The notes under the pieces are model-generated. The model ran no database searches and was not told the DNA's origin. It saw only the letters and a program-made list of their open reading frames with translations. From positions 1-64,000 of the forward strand of contig JBKQMG010000051.1 in the NCBI GenBank assembly GCA_052146815.1: a stretch of 64,000 nucleotides of DNA, given 5' to 3'. The first letter of the stretch is position 1, and every line of letters begins with the position of its first letter. This stretch comes from DATJZH01 sp052146815 (GTDB lineage Bacteria > Actinomycetota > Actinomycetes > Streptosporangiales > Streptosporangiaceae). Positions 28,237 through 36,427 of the stretch are shown here, piece by piece. A program made the position numbers and the translations under genes.

Positions 28237-28970
28237 GCGCCCGCTCCCAGCTGGCGGACGTGGTCTCCGCGCAGGGACACTACGCCGGCGCGGTATCCCG
28301 GCTCCTGGCCTACCTGATTGACGCCGCGGTCAGTACTGCCCTGTTCGCCCTCGGCCTCGGCGCCACCTCGCTGGCGGTGCAGGTCATCACCGGCCACTCG
28401 GTGCACTGGACGCGCGCCAACATTGCCGTGGCCATCATCTTCGCGTTGTGGGAGTTCTTCTACTTCGGCTACTCGTGGGCAGCAAGCGGCCGGACCTTCG
28501 GCATGGCCGTGCTCGGCGTGCGCGTGGTCGCCGTGGACGGCACGGCCCTCGCGCCCTGGCGGGGCGCGCTGCGTGCGCTGGTGTTCCCGCTCAGCTTCCT
28601 GCTCTTCGGCCTCGGCTTCCTCGGCATCCTCGTGCAGCGTGAGCACCGTGCGCTGCACGATCTCATCGCCGGCAGCGTCGTCATTTATGCCTGGGACGCC
28701 CGCGCCGCTCGGCTGCGGTTCCTCGCCCGGGAAGCGGAAGTCAGCGCCGGCACGACCGCGGAGGGCCCCGCGACCGGCGGCGTGATGGCAGCGCCCGGCC
28801 CGGCCGCCGCGCCGCTGCTCGCGGATCCCGGACCGGCCGGCCTGGACAGCCCGGTCATCGGCAACGGCAGCGCCGGCGGCGTCGCCGCGGCCGCGGATCC
28901 AGGGGGTGAAGTGACGGCACGACCATCCGCCACGGGTGACGCGCCGCACGACGCCGAGCGCGACAGTTGA
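28233..28970 (+). CDS. RDD-family membrane protein
   Basis: Integral membrane protein of 245 residues from ATG 28233, overlapping the repeat gene as ATGA. The RDD domain covers residues ~17-150: SRLLAYLIDAAVSTALFAL contains the R-D pair of helix 1, and the second motif appears as HRALHDLIAGSVVIYAW. Three to four membrane helices are visible. The last ~80 residues are Ala/Gly/Pro-rich and probably disordered. RDD proteins are often linked to transport or stress, with some reported as Na+/H+ antiporters. The fixed pairing with the repeat protein suggests a complex at the membrane. Confidence 0.85.
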   Translation: MSARSQLADVVSAQGHYAGAVSRLLAYLIDAAVSTALFALGLGATSLAVQVITGHSVHWTRANIAVAIIFALWEFFYFGYSWAASGRTFGMAVLGVRVVAVDGTALAPWRGALRALVFPLSFLLFGLGFLGILVQREHRALHDLIAGSVVIYAWDARAARLRFLAREAEVSAGTTAEGPATGGVMAAPGPAAAPLLADPGPAGLDSPVIGNGSAGGVAAAADPGGEVTARPSATGDAPHDAERDS

Positions 28971-28977
28971 ACACGGC

Positions 28978-28996
28978 GGTGGCTGAGCCAGCCACC
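28978..28996 (+). terminator. Hairpin after the RDD gene
   Basis: GGTGGCT and AGCCACC arms flank GAGCC, followed by CCTTT. It is 8 nt past the RDD stop and 32 nt before the next start, so it may attenuate rather than stop transcription. Confidence 0.5.
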
Positions 28997-29027
28997 CCTT
29001 TGAGCCTGACCTGAAGGAGCCTGAATC

Positions 29028-29387
29028 ATGACCACACCCGTCAAGGCCGACGTCGACGCCGCGACCCGGGACGCGCTGGCCGGCCTGGCCATCGGCGACC
29101 TCGCGGTCCTGGAGGAAGTGCTGGCATTCCGGGACACCGAGCAGGAGAAGACCGGCCTGGATGCGCGCACCTTCTCGCTCGTCAAGATTGCCGCCCTGAT
29201 CGCACTGGACGCCCCGCCGGCGTCTTATCTGTGGCAGGTCGCGAACGCGCTGGACTCCGGTGCCACGCCGCAGGACCTGATCGGCGTGCTGCGCGCGGTC
29301 GCCCCCCAGGTGGGCGGGCCCCGGGCCATGGCGGCGGCGCCCGAGCTGATGCTGGCTCTCGGGCTCGAGCTGCCCGACGACGTCTAG
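29028..29387 (+). CDS. Carboxymuconolactone decarboxylase-like (AhpD-fold) protein
   Basis: Small helical protein of 119 residues from ATG 29028, with GAAGGAG ten nt upstream. The central helix pair EKTGLDARTFSLVKIAALIA followed by LDAPPASYLWQVANALDSGATPQDLIGVL matches the carboxymuconolactone decarboxylase/AhpD fold. It has no cysteine, so the AhpD Cys-X-X-Cys peroxidase-reductase centre is absent and a thiol redox role is unlikely. It lies between the RDD and SHOCT genes, all on the plus strand, and is probably cotranscribed with at least one of them. Confidence 0.75.
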   Translation: MTTPVKADVDAATRDALAGLAIGDLAVLEEVLAFRDTEQEKTGLDARTFSLVKIAALIALDAPPASYLWQVANALDSGATPQDLIGVLRAVAPQVGGPRAMAAAPELMLALGLELPDDV

Positions 29388-29403
29388 CACCAGGCACGCA
29401 TGG

Positions 29404-29424
29404 CGCCCGGCGGCGCGCCGGGCG
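29404..29424 (+). terminator. GC-rich hairpin after the CMD-like gene
   Basis: CGCCCGGCG (29404-29412) pairs with CGCCGGGCG (29416-29424) around a 3-nt loop, 16 nt past the stop codon. No T-tract. Confidence 0.45.
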
Positions 29425-29463
29425 AGTCCGCAGGACCACAGGGTCGAATTTCAGGAGGAACAG

Positions 29464-29748
29464 ATGCTGATGCGGCGACGCCCGCTGATGCGCGCGGCCG
29501 TGGTGGGCGGCGGCGCGTACATGGTGGGCAAGAGCGCGGCGCGACGATCAGATGCGCAGTCGCAGGCTGAAGACGACCAGAACCAGCGCATCGACAACCT
29601 CGAGCAGCAGCAGGCGCCACAGCAGGCGGCCGCTCCCGCGGCGGGACCTTCCCTGCTGGATCAGCTGAACCAGCTCGACGCCCTGCATCAGCAGGGCTCC
29701 CTGACCGACAACGAATTCGCCGCCGCCAAGGCTAAGCTGCTCGGCTAG
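29464..29748 (+). CDS. SHOCT-domain small protein
   Basis: Protein of 94 residues from ATG 29464, with a strong CAGGAGGAACAG ribosome site. A short N-terminal hydrophobic stretch (MRAAVVGGGAYMVGKSA) is followed by a Gln-rich linker. A C-terminal SHOCT motif reads LLDQLNQLDALHQQGSLTDNEFAAAKAKLLG. SHOCT domains occur at protein ends and are thought to mediate oligomerisation. The family is common in actinobacterial stress-type gene clusters. No enzyme motif is present. Confidence 0.85.
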   Translation: MLMRRRPLMRAAVVGGGAYMVGKSAARRSDAQSQAEDDQNQRIDNLEQQQAPQQAAAPAAGPSLLDQLNQLDALHQQGSLTDNEFAAAKAKLLG

Positions 29749-29756
29749 TTCGGGCC

Positions 29757-29792
29757 CGCTGGCATCAGCGCCCGGCGGCGCCGCTGCCAGCG
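29757..29792 (+). terminator. Hairpin after the SHOCT gene
   Basis: CGCTGGCA (29757-29764) pairs with TGCCAGCG (29785-29792); the loop is itself GC-rich and can fold. It begins 9 nt after the stop codon. Confidence 0.5.
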
Positions 29793-29971
29793 CCGGCATG
29801 CGACCGTCCTCGCCCGGTCCCCACGGGGACGCGGGGCGCGGTCGGATGCTGGCGCCCGCCGTTGCAGCGCGAAAGGCGGGCAGCACGAAATCCGGCACTT
29901 CAGCCGGCCTCGACCAAGTCGACGCATCGCGGGAGCCGGCCCCGGCTGCCGGGCACACGAAGGAGCGCAGG

Positions 29972-32341
29972 GTGAGCGAGCAGTTCAAGGGCACGATCAA
30001 CACTGACATCAGGGACTCGGTGCCCGACTGGGCGCCGTTCGCTCCGCCCAAAGCACCTGACGGCGCGCCCAACGTGGCCTACATCGTGCTGGACGACGTG
30101 GGCTTCTCGGCGATGAGCTGCTACGGCGGCCCGATCGAGACCCCGAACATCGACCGGATCGCCGCCGAGGGCGTCCGGTATACGCAGTGGCATACGACGG
30201 CGCTGTGCTCGCCGACCCGCTCGTGCCTGCTCACCGGGCGCAACCACACCCGCAACTCGATGGCGTGCATCACCGAGGCGGCGGTCGGGTTCCCGAACGC
30301 CAGCGGGACCATCCCGCCGCAGAACGGCATGATCTCGGAGATCCTCGGCGAGCGGGGCTGGAACACCTACATCGTCGGCAAGTGGCACCTGTGCCCGACC
30401 GTGGAGATGAACCTGGCCTCGACCCGGCGGAACTGGCCTTCCGGCCGCGGGTTCGAGCGGTTCTACGGGTTCCTCGGCGCCGAGACCAACCAGTGGTACC
30501 CCGACCTGGTCTACGACAACCACCCGGTCGACCAGCCCAGGTCACCGGAGGAGGGTTACCACTTCACCGACGACATCACCAGCAAGGCCATCGAGTTCAT
30601 CAGCGATGCGAAGGTGATCGCGCCGGACAAGCCGTTCTTCCTGTACTACGCGCCCGGCGCCGCGCACGCCCCGCACCAGGTTCCGAAGGAGTGGGCGGAC
30701 AAATTCAAGGGCCGCTTCGACATGGGCTACGAGGCGATGCGGGAGCAGACCCTGGCCCGGCAGCAGGAGGTGGGCATCGTCCCGGCCGACACGCAGCTGC
30801 CGCCGGTCAACCCGCTCGGCACCCCCGAGACCCGCACGGGCCCGGACGGCCAGCCGTTCCCGCCGCTGGACTACACCAGGCCGTGGGACTCGCTGTCGGC
30901 GGACGAGAAGAAGCTGTTCTGCCGGATGGCCGAGGTGTACGCGGGGTTCCTGGCACACGCCGACCATCACATCGGCCGTCTGCTGGACTACCTCGAGGAC
31001 ACCGGGCAGCGGGACAACACCATGATCATCCTGGTGTCCGACAACGGTGCCAGCGGGGAAGGCGGCCCCAACGGGTCGGTCAACGAGATGAAATTCGCGA
31101 ACGGCATCCCCGATGACATGCGGTCGAACCTGGCGATGCTGGACGCGCTGGGCGGGACCAGGACCTATAACCATTACCCGAACGGGTGGGCGATGGCGTT
31201 CAACACGCCGTTCAAGATGTGGAAGCGGTATGAGTTCAATGGCGGCACCGCCGACCCGTGCATCATCTCCTGGCCCTCAGGCACCGAGGGCGCCACGGCG
31301 GGCAACGGCGAGCTGCGCCACCAGTACCACCACGCGATCGACCTCGTGCCGACCATCCTGGACGCCCTGGGCATCGACCCGCCGGAGACGATCAAGGGTC
31401 ATGTGCAGTCCCGGTTCGACGGGGTGAGCATGCGCTACAGCATCTCCGACCCGTCCGCGCCGTCGGCGCGCAGGACGCAGTTCTACTCGATGCTCGGCTC
31501 GCGCGGGATCTGGCACGACGGCTGGAAGGCCATCACCACCCACCCGACGCTGAGCGGCTGGAGCCATTTCAACGACGACACCTGGGAGCTGTATCACACC
31601 GATGTCGACCGGGCCGAACTGCACGACCTGGCCGCCGAGCACCCCGACAAGCTGCGCGAGCTGATCAACTTGTGGTTCGCCGAAGCCGGGGACAACGGGG
31701 CGTTCCCGCTCGACGACCGGTCCGCGCTGGAGATCATCACCACGCCGCGGCCGCAGCTGGCGTCGCCCCGCGACCGGTACGCCTACTTCCCCGGCACCGC
31801 CGAAGTGCCCGAGCAACAGGCAGTCAACATCCGCAACCGGTCCTACTCGATCGGCGCGTTGGTGGACATCCCCGCGCCCGGCGCGCAGGGCGTTCTGTTC
31901 GCCCACGGCTCCCGCTTCGGCGGCCACGCCCTCTACATCAGGGACAGCCGGCTGCACTACGTCAACAACTTCGTGGGGCTGGCCGAGCAGAAGATCGACG
32001 GCACCGAGGACATCCCCACCGGCGAGAACCTCATCCTGTCTGCCTCGTTCGACAAGGACGGCGAGGACCCCCCCGGTGTCTCCACCGGGATCCTGTCCCT
32101 CTACCACGGCGACGAGAAGGTCGGCGAAGGCCGGATCAAGACCCAGCCCGGGCTGTTCTCGCTCGCCGGCGAGGGCCTGTGCATCGGCCGCGACAGCGGC
32201 GAGTCCGTCACCGACGACTACCCCGGCCAGCACCCCTACGCCTTCACCGGCGGCACGATCAAGCGCGTCGCGATCGACGTCAGCGGCGAGCCTTACGTCG
32301 ATCTTGAGCGTGAGGCCCAGGCCATGCTGGCCCGCGAGTAG
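29972..32341 (+). CDS. Arylsulfatase
   Basis: Sulfate-ester hydrolase of 789 residues. GTG 29972 is chosen (AAGGAG ahead) although the frame opens at 29798. The active-site motif CSPTR is at residues 79-83; Cys79 must become formylglycine. Metal ligands are visible as DD (41-42), HAPH (AAHAPHQ) and SDN (ILVSDNG), and GKWHL gives the substrate His. The C-terminal ~170 residues form a beta-rich domain typical of the long bacterial arylsulfatases. No signal peptide is seen, so it may act in the cytoplasm or leave by another route. It needs a maturase; only a fragment of one is found nearby (34696-34836). A paralogue lacking the catalytic residues is at 43277. Confidence 0.93.
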   Translation: MSEQFKGTINTDIRDSVPDWAPFAPPKAPDGAPNVAYIVLDDVGFSAMSCYGGPIETPNIDRIAAEGVRYTQWHTTALCSPTRSCLLTGRNHTRNSMACITEAAVGFPNASGTIPPQNGMISEILGERGWNTYIVGKWHLCPTVEMNLASTRRNWPSGRGFERFYGFLGAETNQWYPDLVYDNHPVDQPRSPEEGYHFTDDITSKAIEFISDAKVIAPDKPFFLYYAPGAAHAPHQVPKEWADKFKGRFDMGYEAMREQTLARQQEVGIVPADTQLPPVNPLGTPETRTGPDGQPFPPLDYTRPWDSLSADEKKLFCRMAEVYAGFLAHADHHIGRLLDYLEDTGQRDNTMIILVSDNGASGEGGPNGSVNEMKFANGIPDDMRSNLAMLDALGGTRTYNHYPNGWAMAFNTPFKMWKRYEFNGGTADPCIISWPSGTEGATAGNGELRHQYHHAIDLVPTILDALGIDPPETIKGHVQSRFDGVSMRYSISDPSAPSARRTQFYSMLGSRGIWHDGWKAITTHPTLSGWSHFNDDTWELYHTDVDRAELHDLAAEHPDKLRELINLWFAEAGDNGAFPLDDRSALEIITTPRPQLASPRDRYAYFPGTAEVPEQQAVNIRNRSYSIGALVDIPAPGAQGVLFAHGSRFGGHALYIRDSRLHYVNNFVGLAEQKIDGTEDIPTGENLILSASFDKDGEDPPGVSTGILSLYHGDEKVGEGRIKTQPGLFSLAGEGLCIGRDSGESVTDDYPGQHPYAFTGGTIKRVAIDVSGEPYVDLEREAQAMLARE

Positions 32342-32436
32342 CCGGCCCGCGCTGAGCGACAGGGCATGCAGCCCTTGATGAGCGGCGCCCCGCTTCCCTT
32401 CTGGCGGCGGGGCGACGCGCGGACGGCGACGCGGCG

Positions 32437-32586
32437 ATGCTGGAGACGGCGCGGCTCGGCCTGCTGATCCGCCGCGATGACGCCGAGCACGAGCGCGCCT
32501 ACGGCACGGGCGCCGAGAAGGCTCTCGCAGGCGCGCGACCGGGGCTGGCTGTCGTCAGCATGCGAGAGGACTCCGCGCAGGTGTTC
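32437..32586 (+). pseudogene. Remnant resembling the C-terminus of a HAD-type phosphatase
   Basis: The plus-strand frame reads LLIRRDDAEHERAYGTGAEK then VVSMREDSAQVF, which resembles the C-terminal end of HAD-superfamily acid phosphatase-like hydrolases (HHDDAEREYAY ... GWTVVSMKDDW). Nothing resembling the N-terminal DxD motif remains, and after QVF the frame runs antisense into the next gene. It looks like a deletion relic rather than a small gene. The identification is from memory of the family pattern only. Confidence 0.35.
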
Positions 32587-32615
32587 CTGACAGCCTGGCG
32601 CGGGTGCCGTTCGGG

Positions 32616-33377
32616 TCAGGCCAGCAGCTGGTCGGATTCCCGCAGGGCGCGTAGCGCCGCCTCGAACGAGAACAGCCTCGCCCTGACGTGCTCGGCCTGA
32701 CGCTGGCCGGCTGCGCCGGGAGCGCGCTCGGCGTCCATCGCGGCACGAACCGCCTGCAGGGCCGCCAGCACGTCGGTGACCCTGGCCCGGCCGTTGTCAT
32801 CCGGAGCGGCCTCGCGCAGCGCGTAGAGCATCTGCGCGAAGTCGTCGGCGCGGCGCTGAATCTCGTACCAGCGCCGCCCCGCGTCTGGCGCGGCAAAGGC
32901 CGCCGGGGTCTCCGCGGTACTCATCGCGTCGTAAAGAGCCGAGCCCCGCGCGTAGGCGTCGACCACCCGCGATCGCCAGGCCGCCGCGGCCGCGCCGCGG
33001 CGGCCCTCGGCGCGGAAGACCCAGACAACCAGGCCGATGATCAGGATCGCCCCGATGGCGACGAACGGCCAGATGTCGCCGGCCGTGAAACTGGTGGCCG
33101 GGGCTGCGGAATGCGATGCCGACGGGGTGGCACTGGGAGAGACCGGCGGCGAACTGGCCGTGCTCGCCGACGACGACGGCGTTACCGTGACCGTGGCCGT
33201 CGGGGTGGCCGGGAGGCTGGGCGAGATGGTCGGGTCGGGCGCGATGCTGCCGCTCGCGCGCGGCGAAAGGCTCGCGATCGCATTGGCCGCCGCGCCGCTC
33301 GCGCCGCAGGCCGCGACCGCCACCGGAGTCAGGAACAAGGCCGCTAAAAGGAGCAGGCCGCCGGTCACTCGCCGCAT
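32616..33377 (-). CDS. Putative lipoprotein/membrane protein with Ser/Thr/Pro-rich linker
   Basis: Protein of 253 residues from ATG 33377, with GGAAGAGGCTGGAGC ahead. Residues 1-24 form a signal peptide ending in a lipobox-like VAAC. A Ser/Thr/Pro-rich linker (~40-95) is followed by a membrane helix (IWPFVAIGAILIIGLVVWVF, residues ~101-120). A helical cytoplasmic domain contains WYEIQRRADDFAQMLYALRE. The lipobox plus an internal helix is unusual; the first segment may instead be an uncleaved signal anchor. The C-terminal helical domain resembles proteins of unknown function found in actinobacteria. Monocistronic. Confidence 0.65.
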   Translation of the reverse strand: MRRVTGGLLLLAALFLTPVAVAACGASGAAANAIASLSPRASGSIAPDPTISPSLPATPTATVTVTPSSSASTASSPPVSPSATPSASHSAAPATSFTAGDIWPFVAIGAILIIGLVVWVFRAEGRRGAAAAAWRSRVVDAYARGSALYDAMSTAETPAAFAAPDAGRRWYEIQRRADDFAQMLYALREAAPDDNGRARVTDVLAALQAVRAAMDAERAPGAAGQRQAEHVRARLFSFEAALRALRESDQLLA

Positions 33378-33499
33378 GCTCCAGCCTCTTCCGCGCTGCC
33401 CTGCCGGCCATCCGCCGCGAATGGCGTCGCTGCCAGCATCCGCGCCGCCCGGTGACCTCGTCCTCACCCGTCAAGGGGGAACTTGCCTGTGCGGTCCCT

Positions 33500-33539
33500 T
33501 TTGTTCCGCGCGCCCTTTTGATCCGCTTTGTTCCGCGCG
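33500..33539. repeat. Direct repeat TTTGTTCCGCGCG, 27 bp apart
   Basis: Two perfect 13-bp copies at 33500-33512 and 33527-33539, with a diverged TTTTGATCCG between them. They lie in the 246-base gap upstream of the 33377 gene, in a locally AT-richer patch. Could be an operator or a slippage remnant. Confidence 0.5.
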
Positions 33540-33623
33540 ATCCGGCCGCTGCTGCGCGCCTGTGCCGCCGCGACCGGGAACTGCCTGGCAGCGGCGGGGC
33601 TCCCTGGCGGCCGGTCCGCGGCG

Positions 33624-34697
33624 TTAGAGCGGATCTTCGTCGGCCGCTTCGGTAAAGGAGGCGACGACCTTGTATTCGGGCCGGCGGACCTCCATCTTGG
33701 CCAGCCGCTCGAACATCCGCCGGTCAGCCGGGGTCAGCGGCGGCTGCGTCACCGACCGGGGCCACAGCCTGTGCCGCAGGACCACGTTGATCTCGGCAGC
33801 CCACAGCGTCAGCTGGGCGCCGAGGTACATCCACGACAGCAGCGTGATCACCACGGCGAAGAACCCGTAGGTGGGGCTCGCCCGGTGCAGCCCGCGGGTC
33901 ACGTACCAGGTGCCGATCAGCTGCAGCGCCTGCCAGAACACCGTGGCCAGGATGACGCCTACCAGCACGTCGCGCACCCGCAGCGGCTCGGCGGTGAGCA
34001 CCAGGAAGGCGAGCAGGAACAGCCCGAAGTTCACGAGCACCGAGGCCGCCACCGCGAGGACGGTCCCCGTGGTGCCGTGGGTCACGGCGGTGGCGAACGC
34101 AGCCAGCGCGGTGGAGGAAACCGAGGCCACTCCGAGCAGGCCGATGATGCCGACGGTGCGGATGTAGCGCTTGAGGAAGCTCGGCCATTTCACGTAGGGC
34201 ACGTTCCAGACGGTGTTCATCGCGTTCTGCGACGCCAGCCCGATGCCGAAGCTCCCGTACAGGGTGCCGGCGATCCCGATGACGAGCGCTGTCCCGCTTC
34301 CGGCCAGCGGATGCACCGTCGAGCGCAGCTGCTCCCCGATCACCGGGAAATTACCCAGCGCCGAATCGATTACCTGCTGGTGCAGCGCCTTATGACCTGC
34401 GAGCACGAACCCGAGGATCGTGGTGAGCAGAAGCAGCAGCGGGAACAGCGCGAACAGCCCGTAGTAGGCCATCAGCGCGGCCTTGCCGCCGGCCTGGTCG
34501 TTGCCGAATTTCTGCACGACCGCGAAAGGGAATCCGATCACGACGTGACGCTGCTGGAACCGGTCGAACCGCCGGACTAGCCGTTCGGCCAGGTTCACCT
34601 GCGGCGGCGGTTCAGGCGCCGTTGCCTCCGGCGCCCCTGCCTGAGATGGCTGTTCGCCAGGCGCCCGCGCCCGCGGCGGCTGCGCGTCCCCGCTCAC
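33624..34697 (-). CDS. YihY/BrkB-family membrane protein
   Basis: Polytopic inner-membrane protein of 357 residues from GTG 34697. The N-terminal ~35 residues are Pro/Ala-rich. Six membrane helices follow, with family signatures GGKAALMAYYGLFALFPLLL at residues ~68-87 and YGFFAVVITLLSWMYLGAQL near 280. The family was once annotated as ribonuclease BN, which is wrong, and as BrkB serum resistance; the present view is an envelope or transporter-like role. The start abuts the end of a formylglycine-generating-enzyme relic, so its original upstream region may have been replaced. Confidence 0.88.
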   Translation of the reverse strand: MSGDAQPPRARAPGEQPSQAGAPEATAPEPPPQVNLAERLVRRFDRFQQRHVVIGFPFAVVQKFGNDQAGGKAALMAYYGLFALFPLLLLLTTILGFVLAGHKALHQQVIDSALGNFPVIGEQLRSTVHPLAGSGTALVIGIAGTLYGSFGIGLASQNAMNTVWNVPYVKWPSFLKRYIRTVGIIGLLGVASVSSTALAAFATAVTHGTTGTVLAVAASVLVNFGLFLLAFLVLTAEPLRVRDVLVGVILATVFWQALQLIGTWYVTRGLHRASPTYGFFAVVITLLSWMYLGAQLTLWAAEINVVLRHRLWPRSVTQPPLTPADRRMFERLAKMEVRRPEYKVVASFTEAADEDPL

Positions 34698-34836
34698 TCA
34701 GGGGCGCGCAGCACTGCGGCGCCTGCGTCCGGTGCCGGGGCACGTAATAGTCACTGGTCCACTCCCAGACGTTGCCGATCATGTCGCTCCGGCCGTCACC
34801 ATCAGCCGGGAACGAGCCTACCGGCGAGGTCCTGGC
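34696..34836 (-). pseudogene. Fragment of a formylglycine-generating enzyme (sulfatase maturase)
   Basis: A 47-codon stretch reads TSPVGSFPADGDGRSDMIGN, VWEWTSDYYVPRH and PQCCAP, the conserved C-terminal core of FGE/SUMF1 proteins (GNVWEWTSDWY and the CC pair). Nothing of the rest of the ~300-residue enzyme is present on either side. It is therefore a relic bordered by deletions, next to YihY on one side and an N-truncated SulP relic on the other. FGE oxidises the sulfatase active-site Cys, so this fragment is functionally related to the intact sulfatase at 29972. Confidence 0.8.
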
Positions 34837-34913
34837 GCTAGCCGCAGCGGCTTCGCCAGGGAACTCGCCTGGCCCGGTGCTGGCCATCATCTGGCCGGCC
34901 TGCACATGCCAGC

Positions 34914-34932
34914 ACCACCCCGGGTGGGTGAG
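34914..34932. promoter_or_regulatory. Regional palindrome, diverged copy (site N)
   Basis: ACCACCC-CGGGT-GGGTGAG keeps the 7-5-7 layout with one mismatch in the left arm. It lies between the FGE and SulP relics, about 80 nt upstream of the FGE fragment, where the FGE promoter could once have been. Confidence 0.45.
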
Positions 34933-34969
34933 GCCGCCGGCCGCCGGGCCGCACATCATCTGAGAGCAT

Positions 34970-36427
34970 CAGTCGGCAGTCATCACGACGACGTCCGCCG
35001 CCGCGCTGGCGGCGGGCTCGGCCCTGCAGGACGTCCCTGTCGCGCAGCGCCCAGCCGCAGTCCCGCTGCTGGTCATCCTGGCCGGCCTTGCGCTGGCCGC
35101 CGCCGGGATCGCTCGCGCGGGCCGGTGTACCCGGTTCGTCTCCTACTCGGTGATGACCGGCTTCCTGTCCGGAATAGCCGTCAACATCGCGTGCGGCCAG
35201 CTCAGCGATCTGACCGGCGCTCCGGCGCGGGGAGCCTTTCCGCTGGCCAGGGCCGTCGATGTGCTCAGCCATCCGGCCCGGATGAACCTGGCCTCCGTGC
35301 TCACCGGCCTCGGCGCCCTGGCCATCCTGATCCTGCTGGCCCGGACCAGGATCGCCGCCGTCAGTGCGCTGATCGCCCTGGTCATCCCGACCGTGCTGGT
35401 CGCGGTGGCCGGCGCGGACAGCGTCGCGAGAGTCAAGGACGCCGGTGACATCCCTGGCGGCATCCCGCTCCCGCACCTGCCGGATTCCCGGTTCCTGTCG
35501 TTCAGCCTCGGCACCGGCGCGGTGGCAATCGCCGCGATCGTGCTGGTCCAGGGCGCCGGGGTCGCCGAAGCCGCGCCCAATACCGCGGGCGGGCCGCCGA
35601 ATCCGGATCAGGACATCATCGCGCAGGGCGCCGCCAACCTGGCCTCGGGTTTCTTCCGGGCGTCCCGGTCGGCGGGTCGGTCGGCCAGACGGCGCTCAGC
35701 TAAGCTCCGGCGCGCGCAGCCGCTGGGCGTCGGTCTGGTCCGGCGTGTGGCTGCTGGTGATCCTCGTTCTCTTCTCCGGGCTGGTCGCGAAGATCGCGGT
35801 TCCGACGCTCGGGGCCATCCTGATCTTCGCTGCCGTCGGCTCACTGCGGCCCGGCGAGATCACCAGCATCCTGCGGACCGGGCGCATCTCCCGGGTCGCC
35901 GTCATCACCACCTTCGCCGCGACCATATTGCTGCCGGTCGCCGCCGCTGTCGGCATCGGAGTAGCGCTCTCCCTGCTGCTGCAGCTGAACCAGGACGCCA
36001 TGGACCTGGTGGTGGTCGAGCTCATCCACCGCGCCGACGGGCGCCACCGGCCGCGCTGACCAGTGAGCACGTGACCATCCTGGACGTTTACGGCAGCCTG
36101 CTCTTCGCCGGTGCCCGCACCCTGCAGGCTCATCTGCCCGATCCGGGCACGGCGCGATCCCCCGTGGTCGTGCTGCGCCTGCGGCGCCGCACCTCACTCG
36201 GGGCGACGTTCGTCAAGGTGGTCGCGGACTAGGCCGAGCGCCTCGGCGCGGCCGGCGGCCGCCTTTACCTCAGCGGGCTCGAGCCGAGCCTGACCGACCG
36301 GCTGCGCCGCACCGGCCATATCGACGGGCCGGTGCGCGCGTTCGAGGCCACCGCCGTCGTCGGCGAGTCCACCCAGGCCGCCGCGGCGGACGCGGGGGCG
36401 TGGCTGGTCAGGACGCACGGCGGATGA
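34970..36427 (+). pseudogene. SulP/SLC26 sulfate-type anion transporter pseudogene
   Basis: Clear SulP sequence begins abruptly at QSAVITTTSAAALAAGSALQ, so roughly the first 90 residues are missing. Membrane segments then follow (SVMTGFLSGIAVNIACGQLSDLTG). A 1-nt loss in the G run near 35658 breaks the frame before GVPVGGSVGQTALS, where a TAA follows. Sequence resumes in another frame with VWSGVWLLVILVLFSGLVAK and ends at 36059. The C-terminal STAS-like domain (VTILDVYGSLLFAGARTLQ) is in the first frame again and is cut by TAG at 36230, where ADYAERL is expected. At least four lesions make it non-functional. Such transporters carry sulfate or bicarbonate. Confidence 0.88.

Noticed and set aside
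28978..28996. GGTGGCT-GAGCC-AGCCACC as another regional palindrome
   Set aside because: It has the same 7-5-7 geometry but the arms are inverted in orientation (GGTG first, CACC second) and it follows a stop codon, so a terminator or attenuator hairpin is a better reading.
29028..29387. AhpD alkyl hydroperoxide reductase partner
   Set aside because: The fold matches but the protein has no cysteine, so the catalytic CxxC is missing.
29798..29971. Extended N-terminus of the sulfatase
   Set aside because: The frame is open to 29798, but AAGGAG before GTG 29972 and the start of sulfatase-like sequence shortly after it favour the shorter protein.
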